From JBBSUQ01 sp964389755 (GTDB lineage Bacteria; Bacteroidota; Bacteroidia; Flavobacteriales_D; Crocinitomicaceae), in the NCBI GenBank assembly GCA_964389755.1, contig CAYMEW010000003.1, forward strand, positions 1 to 64,000: a stretch of DNA of 64,000 nucleotides, read 5' to 3'. Every line of letters starts with the position of its first letter. Position 1 is the first letter of the stretch. The position numbers were made by a program, and so were the translations under genes. The notes beneath the pieces were generated by a model. The model was not told the origin of the DNA and searched no databases. It saw only the letters and a list, made by a program, of their open reading frames with translations. Below, in pieces: positions 42,895 to 51,189 of this stretch.

Positions 42895-43520
42895 TGGAAG
42901 TTAAAGTATTTGATTCAAAAGGAAAAGCAACTTCTAAAAGCGTCGAGCTGTCGGATGCGGTCTTTGGTATCGAACCCAATGACCATGCGATTTATTTAGA
43001 TGTTAAGCAACACCTGGCCAATCGTCGCCAGGGGACACATAAGGCGAAAGAACGTGCCGAGATCGCAGGATCAACACGTAAGCTGAAGAAACAAAAAGGT
43101 ACCGGTGGTGCCCGTGCAGGTAGCGTCAAATCAGGTACACGCGTTGGTGGTGGTCGTATCTTCGGACCCCGTCCGCGTAACTATCACTTCAAGCTCAATG
43201 TGAAACTGAAGCGTCTCGCCCGCAAATCAGCGTTTTCTTACAAAGCACAGTCGGAAGCAATCATGATCCTCGAAGATCTGAAATTCGACGCGCCGAAAAC
43301 AAAAGATTTCAAAGCGCTCATCGCCGGGCTCAAACTCGACAACGAGAAAGTACTCATGATCCTCGGAGATAAAAACGACAACGTTTACCGTTCTGCACGT
43401 AACCTCGGAAAGGTAAAAGTCGTAACAGCCGATTCAGTGAATACCTTCGACGTTCTGAACGCCCGGAAAGTAGTTATGTCTGAGAGTTCAGTTGAAATGA
43501 TCCAAAAGATTTTAAACTAA
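42894..43520 (+). CDS. rplD: 50S ribosomal protein L4
   Basis: 208 residues. The extended loop with KKQKGTGGARAGSVKSGTRVGGGRIFGPRPRNY lines the exit tunnel. In E. coli, L4 represses the S10 operon at its leader; here the block lacks a visible S10 leader because it follows fusA directly. The C-terminus and length are normal, and the start is fixed by the one-base overlap with rplC. Confidence 0.97.
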   Translation: MEVKVFDSKGKATSKSVELSDAVFGIEPNDHAIYLDVKQHLANRRQGTHKAKERAEIAGSTRKLKKQKGTGGARAGSVKSGTRVGGGRIFGPRPRNYHFKLNVKLKRLARKSAFSYKAQSEAIMILEDLKFDAPKTKDFKALIAGLKLDNEKVLMILGDKNDNVYRSARNLGKVKVVTADSVNTFDVLNARKVVMSESSVEMIQKILN

Positions 43521-43523
43521 TTG

Positions 43524-43823
43524 ATGATGAAGAGTATTATCAAAAAACCAATTATTACCGAAAAAGCTACTTCGGCAAGTGAAATGCAAAACCGTTTCAC
43601 ATTCGCGGTAGACCGTACGGCTAATAAATTGGAAATTAAGAATGCCGTCGAAAAAATGTACAATGTTTCCATTACGGAAGTACGTACCATGACGTATGGC
43701 GGTGGAAAATCCTCTGTAAAATATACGAACAGAGGTATCGTTGAGCAACCGAACAACCCTTGGAAAAAAGCGGTAGTAACAGTTGCTGATGGAGAAACGA
43801 TTGATTTATTTAATAACTTTTAA
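43524..43823 (+). CDS. rplW: 50S ribosomal protein L23
   Basis: 99 residues from the ATG at 43524; a second ATG at 43527 gives one residue less and cannot be excluded. The core IIKKPIITEKATSASEMQNRFTFAVDRTANKLEIKNAVEKMYNVSI is typical of L23, which sits at the tunnel exit and docks trigger factor and SRP. It follows rplD with no spacer. Confidence 0.96.
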   Translation: MMKSIIKKPIITEKATSASEMQNRFTFAVDRTANKLEIKNAVEKMYNVSITEVRTMTYGGGKSSVKYTNRGIVEQPNNPWKKAVVTVADGETIDLFNNF

Positions 43824-43834
43824 GTAATTGACGA

Positions 43835-44665
43835 ATGGGTCTTAAAAAATTCAAGCCTATCACTCCAGGGCAAAGACACAAGATCAACAGTGATTATTCC
43901 GAGATCACAAAAGGAGCAACTCCCGAAAAGAGCCTCCTCGAAGGATCAAAAGGAAAATCAGGTGGTCGAAACAATGACGGTCGCATGACCATGCGCTACA
44001 TCGGTGGTGGTCACAAGCAAAAATACCGGATCATTGATTTTAAACGTGACAAGCAGGGAATTCCCGCTACGGTAAAAACGATCGAATACGATCCGAACCG
44101 TACGGCCAACATTGCTCTGCTGTATTATGCTGACGGTGAAAAACGGTACATCATCGCTCCGGAAGGACTGAAGGTGGGAGATACTGTTGAAGCCGGTAAA
44201 TCTGCTGCGCCGAATGTCGGAAATGCACTCTTCCTGAGTGATATTCCGCTGGGTTCCGTAATTCACAACATCGAATTGAAACCCGGAAAAGGAGGTGCTA
44301 TTGCCCGTGGTGCTGGTACGTATGCACAACTGAACGCGCGTGATGGTCGTTACGCAATCGTGAAAATGCCTTCGGGAGAAACCCGAATGATCCTCACGGC
44401 TTGTATGGCAACGATCGGATCCGTATCCAACTCTGAACACAACCTCGTGGTTTCCGGGAAAGCCGGTCGCTCCCGTTGGTTAGGTCGCCGTCCACGTGTA
44501 CGTGGTGTGGTTATGAACCCGGTTGATCACCCGATGGGTGGTGGTGAAGGCCGTAACGCCGGAGGTCTGCCGAGATCTAGAAACGGTATGCCGGCTAAAG
44601 GCTTCAAAACCCGTTCGAAGAAAAAGTATTCAGATAAGTTCATCATCGAAAGAAGAAAAAAATAA
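43835..44665 (+). CDS. rplB: 50S ribosomal protein L2
   Basis: 276 residues. It contains the RNA-binding GGGHKQKYRIIDFKRDK and the C-terminal GVVMNPVDHPMGGGEGRNAGGLPRSRNG with the near-catalytic His of L2 (DHPMGGGEG). It sits at the subunit interface near the peptidyl transferase centre. The length equals that of other L2 proteins and the ends are canonical. Confidence 0.98.
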   Translation: MGLKKFKPITPGQRHKINSDYSEITKGATPEKSLLEGSKGKSGGRNNDGRMTMRYIGGGHKQKYRIIDFKRDKQGIPATVKTIEYDPNRTANIALLYYADGEKRYIIAPEGLKVGDTVEAGKSAAPNVGNALFLSDIPLGSVIHNIELKPGKGGAIARGAGTYAQLNARDGRYAIVKMPSGETRMILTACMATIGSVSNSEHNLVVSGKAGRSRWLGRRPRVRGVVMNPVDHPMGGGEGRNAGGLPRSRNGMPAKGFKTRSKKKYSDKFIIERRKK

Positions 44666-44672
44666 TTAGGAT

Positions 44673-44951
44673 ATGAGTCGTTCGTTGAAAAAACCGCCGT
44701 TTGTTCATTACAAATTGATGAAACGAGTGGACGATGCCCAGGCATCGAACAGTAAATCTGTGATCAAGACGTGGTCACGTGCATCGACCATCACTCCTGA
44801 CTTCGTGGGACTGACGTTTGCCGTTCACAACGGTAACAAATTCATTCCTGTGTATGTAACAGAGAACATGGTAGGACACAAACTCGGGGAATTTGCTCCG
44901 ACACGTAACTTCCGTGGTCATGGTGGTAATAAAAAAGATAAGAAAAGATAA
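44673..44951 (+). CDS. rpsS: 30S ribosomal protein S19
   Basis: 92 residues (MSRSLKKPPFVHYKLMKRV, then IKTWSRASTITPDFVGLTFAVHNGNKFIPVYVTENMVGHKLGEFAPTRNFRGHG). It contacts S13 in the 30S head and bridges to the 50S. It lies 7 bases after rplB in the standard order. Confidence 0.98.
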   Translation: MSRSLKKPPFVHYKLMKRVDDAQASNSKSVIKTWSRASTITPDFVGLTFAVHNGNKFIPVYVTENMVGHKLGEFAPTRNFRGHGGNKKDKKR

Positions 44952-44962
44952 TACAGCAAATC

Positions 44963-45358
44963 ATGGGTGCTAGAAAAAGACTAAGAGCTGAGCAACTCAA
45001 GGAGAACAAAAAGACGCTTGCATTTGCACGTCTGAACGATTCTCCTATTGCGCCGCGAAAAATGAGATTGGTTGCAGATCTGATCCGCGGAGTGGAGGTG
45101 AACAAAGCTCTGAACATACTGCAACACAACGCAAAATTTTCGTCTGTAAGCCTCGAAAAACTCCTGCGTTCTGCAATTGCGAACTGGGAGCAGAAGAATG
45201 AAGGGAAAAGCATCGAAGAAGAAACCCTGATCGTAAAATCGATCGAAGTGGGTGGCGGAACGATGCTCAAGCGAATTCAGGCTGCGCCGCAGGGACGGGC
45301 TCACAGAATCAGAAAAAGGTCGAACCATGTTACCATCGTTGTAGATGGAACAAAATAA
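44963..45358 (+). CDS. rplV: 50S ribosomal protein L22
   Basis: 131 residues. After a somewhat charged N-terminus (GARKRLRAEQLKENKKTLAFARLNDSPIAPRKMRLVADLIRG) comes the beta-hairpin loop LKRIQAAPQGRAHRIRKRSNHVTIVV that lines the exit tunnel and is a site of macrolide resistance mutations. The N-terminal extension of about 20 residues before the conserved core is longer than in E. coli L22 and is common in Bacteroidota. Confidence 0.97.
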   Translation: MGARKRLRAEQLKENKKTLAFARLNDSPIAPRKMRLVADLIRGVEVNKALNILQHNAKFSSVSLEKLLRSAIANWEQKNEGKSIEEETLIVKSIEVGGGTMLKRIQAAPQGRAHRIRKRSNHVTIVVDGTK

Positions 45359-45369
45359 GTTAGGATAAA

Positions 45370-46098
45370 ATGGGACAAAAGACAAATCCAATTGGAAATA
45401 GATTAGGTTTCATCCACGGATGGGATTCTAACTGGTATGGCGGAGACAACTACCGGGACAAGATCATCGAAGACGATCAGATCCGACGTTATCTCAACGC
45501 CCGTTTATCCAGAGCAAGTATCGCAAAGATCATTATCGAGCGTACACTCAAACTTGTTACGGTTACGATCAATACTGCGCGTCCTGGTGTGATCATCGGT
45601 AAAGGTGGCCAGGAAGTGGATAAACTGAAAGAAGAATTGAAAAAACTGACGAAGAAAGAGATCCAGATCAACATCTTCGAGGTAAAACGTCCGGAACTGG
45701 ATGCACGCCTCGTTGCCGATGGGATCGCTCGTCAGCTCGAAGCGCGGATTTCATTCCGTCGTGCAATTAAAATGGCTATAGCAAGCACCATGCGCATGGG
45801 GGCGGAAGGGATCAAGATCAAGATTTCCGGACGTCTGAACGGCGCTGAGATGGCTCGCTCTGAGATGTACAAGGATGGACGTACTCCGTTACATACGTTC
45901 CGTGCTGACATCGATTATGCGATTTCCGAAGCACACACGACTTACGGTCGTCTTGGGGTCAAGGTGTGGATCTGCAAAGGCGAAGTGTATGGTAAGCGCG
46001 ACCTCTCTCCGAACGTGGGAATGTCAGCTGCTTCAGGAAAACCGGGTGGACCGCGTAAAGGTGGTGCGCCGGGTAAACGAAAGCCAAAGAATAAATAA
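45370..46098 (+). CDS. rpsC: 30S ribosomal protein S3
   Basis: 242 residues. It starts MGQKTNPIGNRLGFIHGWDSNWYG and carries the KH domain (VIIGKGGQEVDKLKEELKK) and the C-terminal VRIGLLVKVWIC-like part GVKVWICKGEVYGKRDL. It lines the mRNA entry channel, where it has helicase activity with S4 and S5. The basic, Pro-rich tail (GGPRKGGAPGKRKPKNK) is typical of the phylum. Confidence 0.98.
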   Translation: MGQKTNPIGNRLGFIHGWDSNWYGGDNYRDKIIEDDQIRRYLNARLSRASIAKIIIERTLKLVTVTINTARPGVIIGKGGQEVDKLKEELKKLTKKEIQINIFEVKRPELDARLVADGIARQLEARISFRRAIKMAIASTMRMGAEGIKIKISGRLNGAEMARSEMYKDGRTPLHTFRADIDYAISEAHTTYGRLGVKVWICKGEVYGKRDLSPNVGMSAASGKPGGPRKGGAPGKRKPKNK

Positions 46099-46119
46099 GA
46101 ATTAAAAAATCTCAGAAAG

Positions 46120-46548
46120 ATGTTACAGCCAAAAAGAACCAAATTCAGAAGAGTTCAGAAAGGTAGAAACCGGGGAATTGCACATCGTGGCAGCACCGTG
46201 GCTTTCGGTTCTTTCGGACTCAAAACACTGGAGCCGGGATGGATCACATCACGCCAGATCGAAGCATCGCGTATCGCCGTAACCCGATACATGAAACGTG
46301 AAGGTAAAGTATGGATCCGCATTTTTCCGGACAAACCTGTAACCTCCAAGCCGGCAGAAGTACGGATGGGTAAAGGTAAAGGTGCTCCGAGTCACTGGGT
46401 AGCAGTTGTAAAACCGGGACGCATCATGTTTGAAGCGGACGGTGTACCTTACGAAGTAGCGAAAGAAGCACTTCGTCTGGCAGCACAAAAACTGCCGGTG
46501 AAATGTAAATTCGTTGTTCGCAACGATTATGTTATACCAGGAAAATAG
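46120..46548 (+). CDS. rplP: 50S ribosomal protein L16
   Basis: 142 residues (MLQPKRTKFRRVQKGRNRGIAHRGSTVAFG, then GKVWIRIFPDKPVTSKPAEVRMGKGKGAPSHWVAVVKPGRIMFE). It organises the A-site region of the 50S. The length and conserved C-terminal region KLPVKCKFVVR are normal. Confidence 0.98.
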   Translation: MLQPKRTKFRRVQKGRNRGIAHRGSTVAFGSFGLKTLEPGWITSRQIEASRIAVTRYMKREGKVWIRIFPDKPVTSKPAEVRMGKGKGAPSHWVAVVKPGRIMFEADGVPYEVAKEALRLAAQKLPVKCKFVVRNDYVIPGK

Positions 46549-46557
46549 TATTAAGAA

Positions 46558-46752
46558 ATGAAGCAGCAAGAAATCACTAAACTTTCAGTGGAAGATTTGA
46601 ACGGAAAGGTAGTCAGCCTTACGGAACAACTGCAAAAGATGAAAATCACACACGCAGTTTCCCCGATTGAAAACCCGATGCAGATCCGTCAGATCCGCAG
46701 AACGATCGCTCGTCTCAAAACTGAATTGTCAAAACGTGAAGCACAGGCTTAG
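46558..46752 (+). CDS. rpmC: 50S ribosomal protein L29
   Basis: 64 residues forming two helices (MKQQEITKLSVEDLNGKVVSLTEQLQKMKITHAVSPIENPMQIRQIRRTIARLKTELSKRE). It binds near the tunnel exit next to L23. It begins 9 bases after rplP and precedes rpsQ, as usual. Confidence 0.95.
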   Translation: MKQQEITKLSVEDLNGKVVSLTEQLQKMKITHAVSPIENPMQIRQIRRTIARLKTELSKREAQA

Positions 46753-46782
46753 TTGCTTGTTAAACTTTGAAATTAGCTTAAC

Positions 46783-47043
46783 ATGGAAGAAAAGCGCAAT
46801 TTAAGAAAGGAACGTATCGGGATCGTGACTAGCGATAAAATGGAGAAATCCATCGTTGTTTCAGTGGAAAGAAGGGTAAAACACCCCAAGTATGGCAAAT
46901 TCGTGAAAAAAACCACTAAATTTGTCGCCCACGACGAAAAAAACGATTGCCACATCGGTGATACGGTTCGTATTATGGAGACAAGACCTCTGTCCAAGTC
47001 TAAAAACTGGAGGTTAGTAGAAGTATTGGAAAGAGCTAAATAA
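46783..47043 (+). CDS. rpsQ: 30S ribosomal protein S17
   Basis: 86 residues with an OB fold: RKERIGIVTSDKMEKSIVVSVERRVKHPKYGKFVKKTTKFVAHDE, then IGDTVRIMETRPLSKSKNWRLVEVLE. It is a primary 16S rRNA binding protein. Length is typical; the start MEEKRNLRKER is favoured over later sites because it precedes the conserved core by the expected distance. Confidence 0.97.
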   Translation: MEEKRNLRKERIGIVTSDKMEKSIVVSVERRVKHPKYGKFVKKTTKFVAHDEKNDCHIGDTVRIMETRPLSKSKNWRLVEVLERAK

Positions 47044-47052
47044 TTTTTAGTA

Positions 47053-47421
47053 ATGATACAACAGGAATCAAGACTTGCAGTAGCAGACAACTCAGGGGCG
47101 AAAGAGGTGTTGTGCATCCGTGTTCTCGGAGGTACACGCCGTCGTTATGCGTCCGTGGGAGATAAGATCGTCGTTGCTGTTAAGAGTGCAATGCCCTCTG
47201 GTGCCGTTAAGAAAGGACAGGTAGCCAAGGCGGTGGTAGTAAGAACCCGTAAAGAAGTACGTCGTGCTGATGGTTCTTACATCCGTTTTGATGATAACGC
47301 ATGTGTTATCCTCAATCAGGCGGGGGAAATGAGAGGAACCCGTATTTTTGGACCGGTAGCTCGTGAGCTTCGTGAGAACAATTACATGAAGATTGTTTCT
47401 CTTGCTCCGGAAGTACTTTAA
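47053..47421 (+). CDS. rplN: 50S ribosomal protein L14
   Basis: 122 residues (MIQQESRLAVADNSGAKEVLCIRVLGG, then GTRIFGPVARELRENNYMKIVSLAPEVL). It forms an intersubunit bridge and is the docking point for the silencing factor RsfS. It shows no insertions or deletions. Confidence 0.98.
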   Translation: MIQQESRLAVADNSGAKEVLCIRVLGGTRRRYASVGDKIVVAVKSAMPSGAVKKGQVAKAVVVRTRKEVRRADGSYIRFDDNACVILNQAGEMRGTRIFGPVARELRENNYMKIVSLAPEVL

Positions 47422-47435
47422 AAGAAATTGAAGTT

Positions 47436-47753
47436 ATGCAACAGAAATTACACATTAAAGTAGGTGACACCGTTAAGGTTTTGAGCGGTGAAGCCCGAGG
47501 ACAGGAGGGAAAAATCCTTACGATCGACAGAAAAAAAGAACGCGCAACGGTAGAAGGACTCAATATGGTAAAACGCCATACCAAGCCGAGCGCTTCTGAT
47601 CCCCAGGGAGGAATCGTGGAGAAGGAAGCCGGAATCCACATTTCGAACCTCATGGTTGTCCACAATGGCCAGGCATCGCGTATCGGACGCAAAGCCGGTA
47701 AAGATGGAAAATTAGTACGTTATTCAAAAAAGTCAGGAGAGGAGATTAAGTAA
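47436..47753 (+). CDS. rplX: 50S ribosomal protein L24
   Basis: 105 residues. It contains a KOW motif (VGDTVKVLSGEARGQEGKILTIDRKKERATVEGLNMVKRHTKPS). It is an assembly initiator of the 50S and sits near the tunnel exit. Its stop codon overlaps the rplE start by one base, implying coupled translation. Confidence 0.97.
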   Translation: MQQKLHIKVGDTVKVLSGEARGQEGKILTIDRKKERATVEGLNMVKRHTKPSASDPQGGIVEKEAGIHISNLMVVHNGQASRIGRKAGKDGKLVRYSKKSGEEIK

Positions 47754-48304
47754 TGAGTTACACGCCAAGACTGAAGGAAAGGTATAAAGCGGAAATCATC
47801 CCCGCTTTGACTGAAAAGTTTGGGTACAAGACGGTAATGCGTGTACCTAAACTTCAAAAGATCGTGTTAAGCCAGGGTATCGGCGACGCGGTTGCTGATA
47901 AAAAGTTAATTGATAATGCCCTGGGAGATCTGTCCCGTATCGCCGGTCAACGCGCGATCCAGACAGTTTCCAAAAAGGATATCTCTAACTTTAAACTGAG
48001 AAAGGGAATGCCCATCGGTACGAAAGTAACGCTGCGCGGAGACAAGATGTACGATTTTCTTGATCGTCTGCTCGCCATTGCGTTGCCACGTACACGTGAC
48101 TTCCGCGGGATCAACCCGAAAGGATTCGATGGTCGTGGAAACTTCAACCTCGGAATCAAGGAACATATCATTTTCCCGGAAATCGATATCGACAAAGTAA
48201 GTCGTATCCTCGGGATGGATATTACCTTCGTGACGTCGGCTGAAAATGACGAGGAAGCGAAAGCATTGTTGGACGCATTTGGATTCCCATTCATAAAAAA
48301 ATAA
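47753..48304 (+). CDS. rplE: 50S ribosomal protein L5
   Basis: 183 residues (MSYTPRLKERYKAEIIPALTEKFGYKTVMRVPKLQKIVLSQGIG, then LRGDKMYDFLDRLLAIALPRTRDFRG). It binds 5S rRNA and contacts S13 across the subunit interface. The conserved C-terminal EIDIDKVSRILGMDITFVTSA and length are standard. Confidence 0.98.
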   Translation: MSYTPRLKERYKAEIIPALTEKFGYKTVMRVPKLQKIVLSQGIGDAVADKKLIDNALGDLSRIAGQRAIQTVSKKDISNFKLRKGMPIGTKVTLRGDKMYDFLDRLLAIALPRTRDFRGINPKGFDGRGNFNLGIKEHIIFPEIDIDKVSRILGMDITFVTSAENDEEAKALLDAFGFPFIKK

Positions 48305-48307
48305 GAA

Positions 48308-48622
48308 ATGGCTAAAGAATCAATGAAAGCGCGTGAGCGCAAAAGAGAAAAACTGGCAGCGAAGTACGCTAAGAAACGCGAAGAGTTGACAAAGATCCTG
48401 AAGTCAACTGACGAGTCTGAGGAAATCCAGGCTGCCAAGTGGGATGCAATGATGGCAATCCAGAAATTGCCGGCAAACTCATCCAAGGTTCGCATGCACA
48501 ACCGTTGCGGCCTTACAGGACGTCCTCGCGGATACATGCGTCAGTTCGGTATTTCACGTGTTACATTCCGTGAAATGGCACTCGACGGTAAGATCCCGGG
48601 AGTTAAAAAAGCGAGTTGGTAA
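48308..48622 (+). CDS. rpsN: 30S ribosomal protein S14 with an internal insertion
   Basis: 104 residues instead of about 89. The C-terminal half is typical: RMHNRCGLTGRPRGYMRQFGISRVTFREMALDG. It is the zinc-independent form, without CxxC pairs. The additional residues fall in the region KREELTKILKSTDESEEIQAAKWDAMM, between the N-terminal helices and the C-terminal core, where an insertion is tolerated. Order is normal: 3 bases after rplE. Confidence 0.95.
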   Translation: MAKESMKARERKREKLAAKYAKKREELTKILKSTDESEEIQAAKWDAMMAIQKLPANSSKVRMHNRCGLTGRPRGYMRQFGISRVTFREMALDGKIPGVKKASW

Positions 48623-48646
48623 TTTAATTTATTAATAGGAAAAAAG

Positions 48647-49045
48647 ATGACAACAGATCCTATAGCAGATTTCCTGACACGCATCCGTAACGCAAGTGCG
48701 GCAGGTTTGAAAATGGTTGAGATCCCGGGGTCGAACGTAAAACGTGCAATGACCCAGATCCTTTTTGACAAAGGATATATCACCAACTTCAAATTTGAGG
48801 ATGACAACAAACAGGGCGTGATTAAGATCGCGTTGAAGTACAACCAGTCCACGAAAGTGCCGGCCATTACAAAAATGGAACGCGCTTCCCGTCCGGGACT
48901 CCGTAAATACAGTGCAGCAGATGAAATGCCGCGCGTACTCAACGGGCTCGGAATTGCGATTGTTTCTACCTCACACGGCGTGATCACGGATAAAGAAGCA
49001 AGAAAACAAAACGTCGGCGGAGAAGTGCTCTGCTACGTATATTAA
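48647..49045 (+). CDS. rpsH: 30S ribosomal protein S8
   Basis: 132 residues (MTTDPIADFLTRIRNASAAGLKMVEIPGSNVKRAMTQILFDKGYI, then RASRPGLRKYSAADEMPRVLNGLGIAIVSTSHGVITD). It binds the central domain of 16S rRNA; in E. coli it represses the spc operon at the rplE mRNA. The C-terminal GEVLCYVY is the conserved end. Confidence 0.98.
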   Translation: MTTDPIADFLTRIRNASAAGLKMVEIPGSNVKRAMTQILFDKGYITNFKFEDDNKQGVIKIALKYNQSTKVPAITKMERASRPGLRKYSAADEMPRVLNGLGIAIVSTSHGVITDKEARKQNVGGEVLCYVY

Positions 49046-49065
49046 TCTTTTTAACAAGATCAAAA

Positions 49066-49620
49066 ATGTCAAGGATAGGAAAATCCCCAGTTAACATCCC
49101 GAGTGGAGTAGACGTGAAGGTAGACGGCGGCACGATCGCTGTTAAAGGTCCGAAAGGCGAGCTCAAGCAGGAGGTAGATCCGAGCATTGGCTTTAGCGTG
49201 GAGGATGGTAAAGTAACCTTCACCCGCGAATCAGATGCACCGCAGCACCGATCCAAACACGGACTTTACCGTGCGTTGGTTCAAAACATGGTGACCGGTG
49301 TTTCGGAAGGGTACAAGAAGGAGTTGGAAGTGATCGGTGTAGGTTACCGTGCCAATGTAAGCGGGCAGTTGCTCGAGCTGGCACTCGGTTATTCTCACCC
49401 GATCGTGATCGAACTCCCGAAAGAAATTAAGGTATCTGCAGAAACCCAAAAAGGAAAGGCACCTGTCGTAACGCTCGAATCTTACGACAAACAACTTTTG
49501 GGCCAGGTCGCTGCCAAAATTCGTTCCCTCCGCAAGCCGGAACCGTACAAAGGTAAAGGTATCCGTTTCGTCGGTGAAGATATTCGAAGAAAAGCTGGTA
49601 AAGCTGCAGGTAAAAAATAA
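49066..49620 (+). CDS. rplF: 50S ribosomal protein L6
   Basis: 184 residues with two alpha/beta repeats: MSRIGKSPVNIPSGVDVKVDGGTIAVKGPKGELKQEV and LELALGYSHPIVIELPKEI, followed by VAAKIRSLRKPEPYKGKGIRF. It lies near the sarcin-ricin loop at the factor-binding site. Length is typical. Confidence 0.98.
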   Translation: MSRIGKSPVNIPSGVDVKVDGGTIAVKGPKGELKQEVDPSIGFSVEDGKVTFTRESDAPQHRSKHGLYRALVQNMVTGVSEGYKKELEVIGVGYRANVSGQLLELALGYSHPIVIELPKEIKVSAETQKGKAPVVTLESYDKQLLGQVAAKIRSLRKPEPYKGKGIRFVGEDIRRKAGKAAGKK

Positions 49621-49631
49621 TTTTTAGAGTT

Positions 49632-49985
49632 ATGGCATTTAGTAAGATTAACAGAAGAGCAAAAATTAAAAGAAGGATCCGCAAGAAATTGACCGGAACT
49701 TCAAAGGTGCCTCGTTTAACGGTTTTCCGTAGTAACAAACAGATCTATGCACAGATCATCGATGATACGACCGGAAAAACCCTGGCTTCAGCTTCTTCCT
49801 TCAAAAATAAGTCTACTGATAAAGTCGCAAAGACTGATCAGGCAGGTGTTGTCGGAAAAGAAGTGGCCGAAAAAGCATTGAAAGCCGGAATCGAGCAGGT
49901 GGTATTTGACCGTAACGGTTACCTGTACCACGGTAGAGTTAAACAATTGGCTGACTCAGCGCGAGAAGGCGGACTTAAATTTTAA
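49632..49985 (+). CDS. rplR: 50S ribosomal protein L18
   Basis: 117 residues (MAFSKINRRAKIKRRIRKKLTGTSKVPRLTVFRSNKQIYAQIIDDTTGKTLASASS, ending VFDRNGYLYHGRVKQLADSAREGGLKF). It binds 5S rRNA together with L5 and L25. The standard C-terminus REGGLKF is present. Confidence 0.98.
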   Translation: MAFSKINRRAKIKRRIRKKLTGTSKVPRLTVFRSNKQIYAQIIDDTTGKTLASASSFKNKSTDKVAKTDQAGVVGKEVAEKALKAGIEQVVFDRNGYLYHGRVKQLADSAREGGLKF

Positions 49986-49991
49986 TAAGAC

Positions 49992-50510
49992 ATGGCAGCA
50001 CAGACTTTGAACAGAGTAAAATCTGCAGATATAGAGCTTAAAGACAAGCTCGTTGCCGTAAACCGTGTAACGAAAGTAACCAAAGGAGGACGTACCTTCA
50101 GCTTCTCTGCCATCGTGGTAGTGGGAGACGAAAACGGAATCGTTGGACACGGTCTTGGCAAGGCAAAAGAAGTAACGGAGGCGATCACCAAAGGAATCGA
50201 CGATGCGAAGAAGAATCTGATTCGCGTTCCGATCCTGAAAGGAACGGTGCCGCATCCGCAAAAAGGTAAATTCGGTGGAGCTGAAGTATTGCTCAAGCCC
50301 GCTTCGAACGGTACCGGTGTAATCGCAGGTGGTGCGATGCGTGCGGTGCTCGAGAGCGTGGGTGTACACAATGTACTGGCGAAATCGCAGGGATCTTCCA
50401 ACCCGCACAACGTGGTAAAGGCGACAATGGATGCACTTTCCAAAATGCGTGACGCGGTTGCTGTTGCAAAACAGCGTGGTATCTCGGTAGATCAGGTATT
50501 TAACGGTTAA
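49992..50510 (+). CDS. rpsE: 30S ribosomal protein S5
   Basis: 172 residues. The double-stranded RNA-binding-like N-terminal part reads ELKDKLVAVNRVTKVTKGGRTFSFSAIVVVGDENGIVGHGLGKAKEV. The C-terminal S5D2 fold has APAPGTGVIAGG-like sequence NGTGVIAGGAMRAVLESVGVHNVLAKSQGSSNPHNVVKAT. It supports translational fidelity and mRNA unwinding. Confidence 0.98.
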   Translation: MAAQTLNRVKSADIELKDKLVAVNRVTKVTKGGRTFSFSAIVVVGDENGIVGHGLGKAKEVTEAITKGIDDAKKNLIRVPILKGTVPHPQKGKFGGAEVLLKPASNGTGVIAGGAMRAVLESVGVHNVLAKSQGSSNPHNVVKATMDALSKMRDAVAVAKQRGISVDQVFNG

Positions 50511-50522
50511 TAGACACGAATT

Positions 50523-50699
50523 ATGGCTACAATTAAAATTAAGCAAGTAAGAAGCGCTATTAAACGTCCGGCTGATCAAAAAGCTACGATTAAAGCGTTA
50601 GGATTCCGGAAGCTGAATCAAACGATCGAGAAAGAAGCTACTCCGCAGATCCTTGGAATGGTTAAAAAAGTACAACACCTGATCGAGGTGGTTGAATAA
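50523..50699 (+). CDS. rpmD: 50S ribosomal protein L30
   Basis: 58 residues starting MATIKIKQVRSAIKRP and ending IEVVE. The conserved segment LGFRKLNQTIEKEATPQILGMVKKVQHLI matches L30. It is small but the position between rpsE and rplO and the sequence are diagnostic. The start ATG at 50523 lies 12 bases after rpsE. Confidence 0.95.
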   Translation: MATIKIKQVRSAIKRPADQKATIKALGFRKLNQTIEKEATPQILGMVKKVQHLIEVVE

Positions 50700-50717
50700 T
50701 CTTTAAAGCGAATCACA

Positions 50718-51164
50718 ATGAATTTACATAATTTAACTCCTGCAAAAGGGTCCGTTAAAAAAGACAAGCGAATTGCACGAGGTCAGGGTTCAGGCCATGG
50801 CGGTACTGCGACGCGTGGACACAAAGGAGCAAAATCCAGATCCGGTTACAAAACCAAGATCGGTTTTGAAGGAGGTCAGATGCCCCTTCAGAGACGCGTT
50901 CCCAAATTCGGATTCAAAAATATCAATCGCGTATCTTACAAAGCAATCAACCTGGATATTATCCAGTCGCTGATCGAACGTAAGAACGTGACTGAAATCA
51001 CACCGGAAGTGCTCCGTGACAACGGGCTCGTTTCTAAAAACGAACTGGTGAAGATCCTCGGACGTGGCGAACTCAAATCTAAGATTAACGTAACAGCTCA
51101 CAAGTTTTCCGGTGCTGCAAAAGCAAGTATTGAAGAACAAGGTGGGAATTGTTCGGAAATCTGA
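50718..51164 (+). CDS. rplO: 50S ribosomal protein L15
   Basis: 148 residues (MNLHNLTPAKGSVKKDKRIARGQGSGHGGTATRGHKGAKSRSGYKTKIGFEGGQMPLQRRVPKFGFKNINRV). The glycine-rich N-terminus wraps 23S rRNA; the C-terminal half is globular and ends SIEEQGG. It precedes secY in the usual spc order. Confidence 0.98.
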   Translation: MNLHNLTPAKGSVKKDKRIARGQGSGHGGTATRGHKGAKSRSGYKTKIGFEGGQMPLQRRVPKFGFKNINRVSYKAINLDIIQSLIERKNVTEITPEVLRDNGLVSKNELVKILGRGELKSKINVTAHKFSGAAKASIEEQGGNCSEI

Positions 51165-51174
51165 TTAACTTTGC
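51150..51174 (+). promoter_or_regulatory. Possible internal promoter before secY
   Basis: TAACTTTG (51167-51174) is an exact TAnnTTTG -7 box, 16 bases before the secY start. The nearest TTG is 14 bases upstream of it, shorter than usual, so the assignment is weak. Confidence 0.3.
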
Positions 51175-51189
51175 CAACATTTTTTTAGA

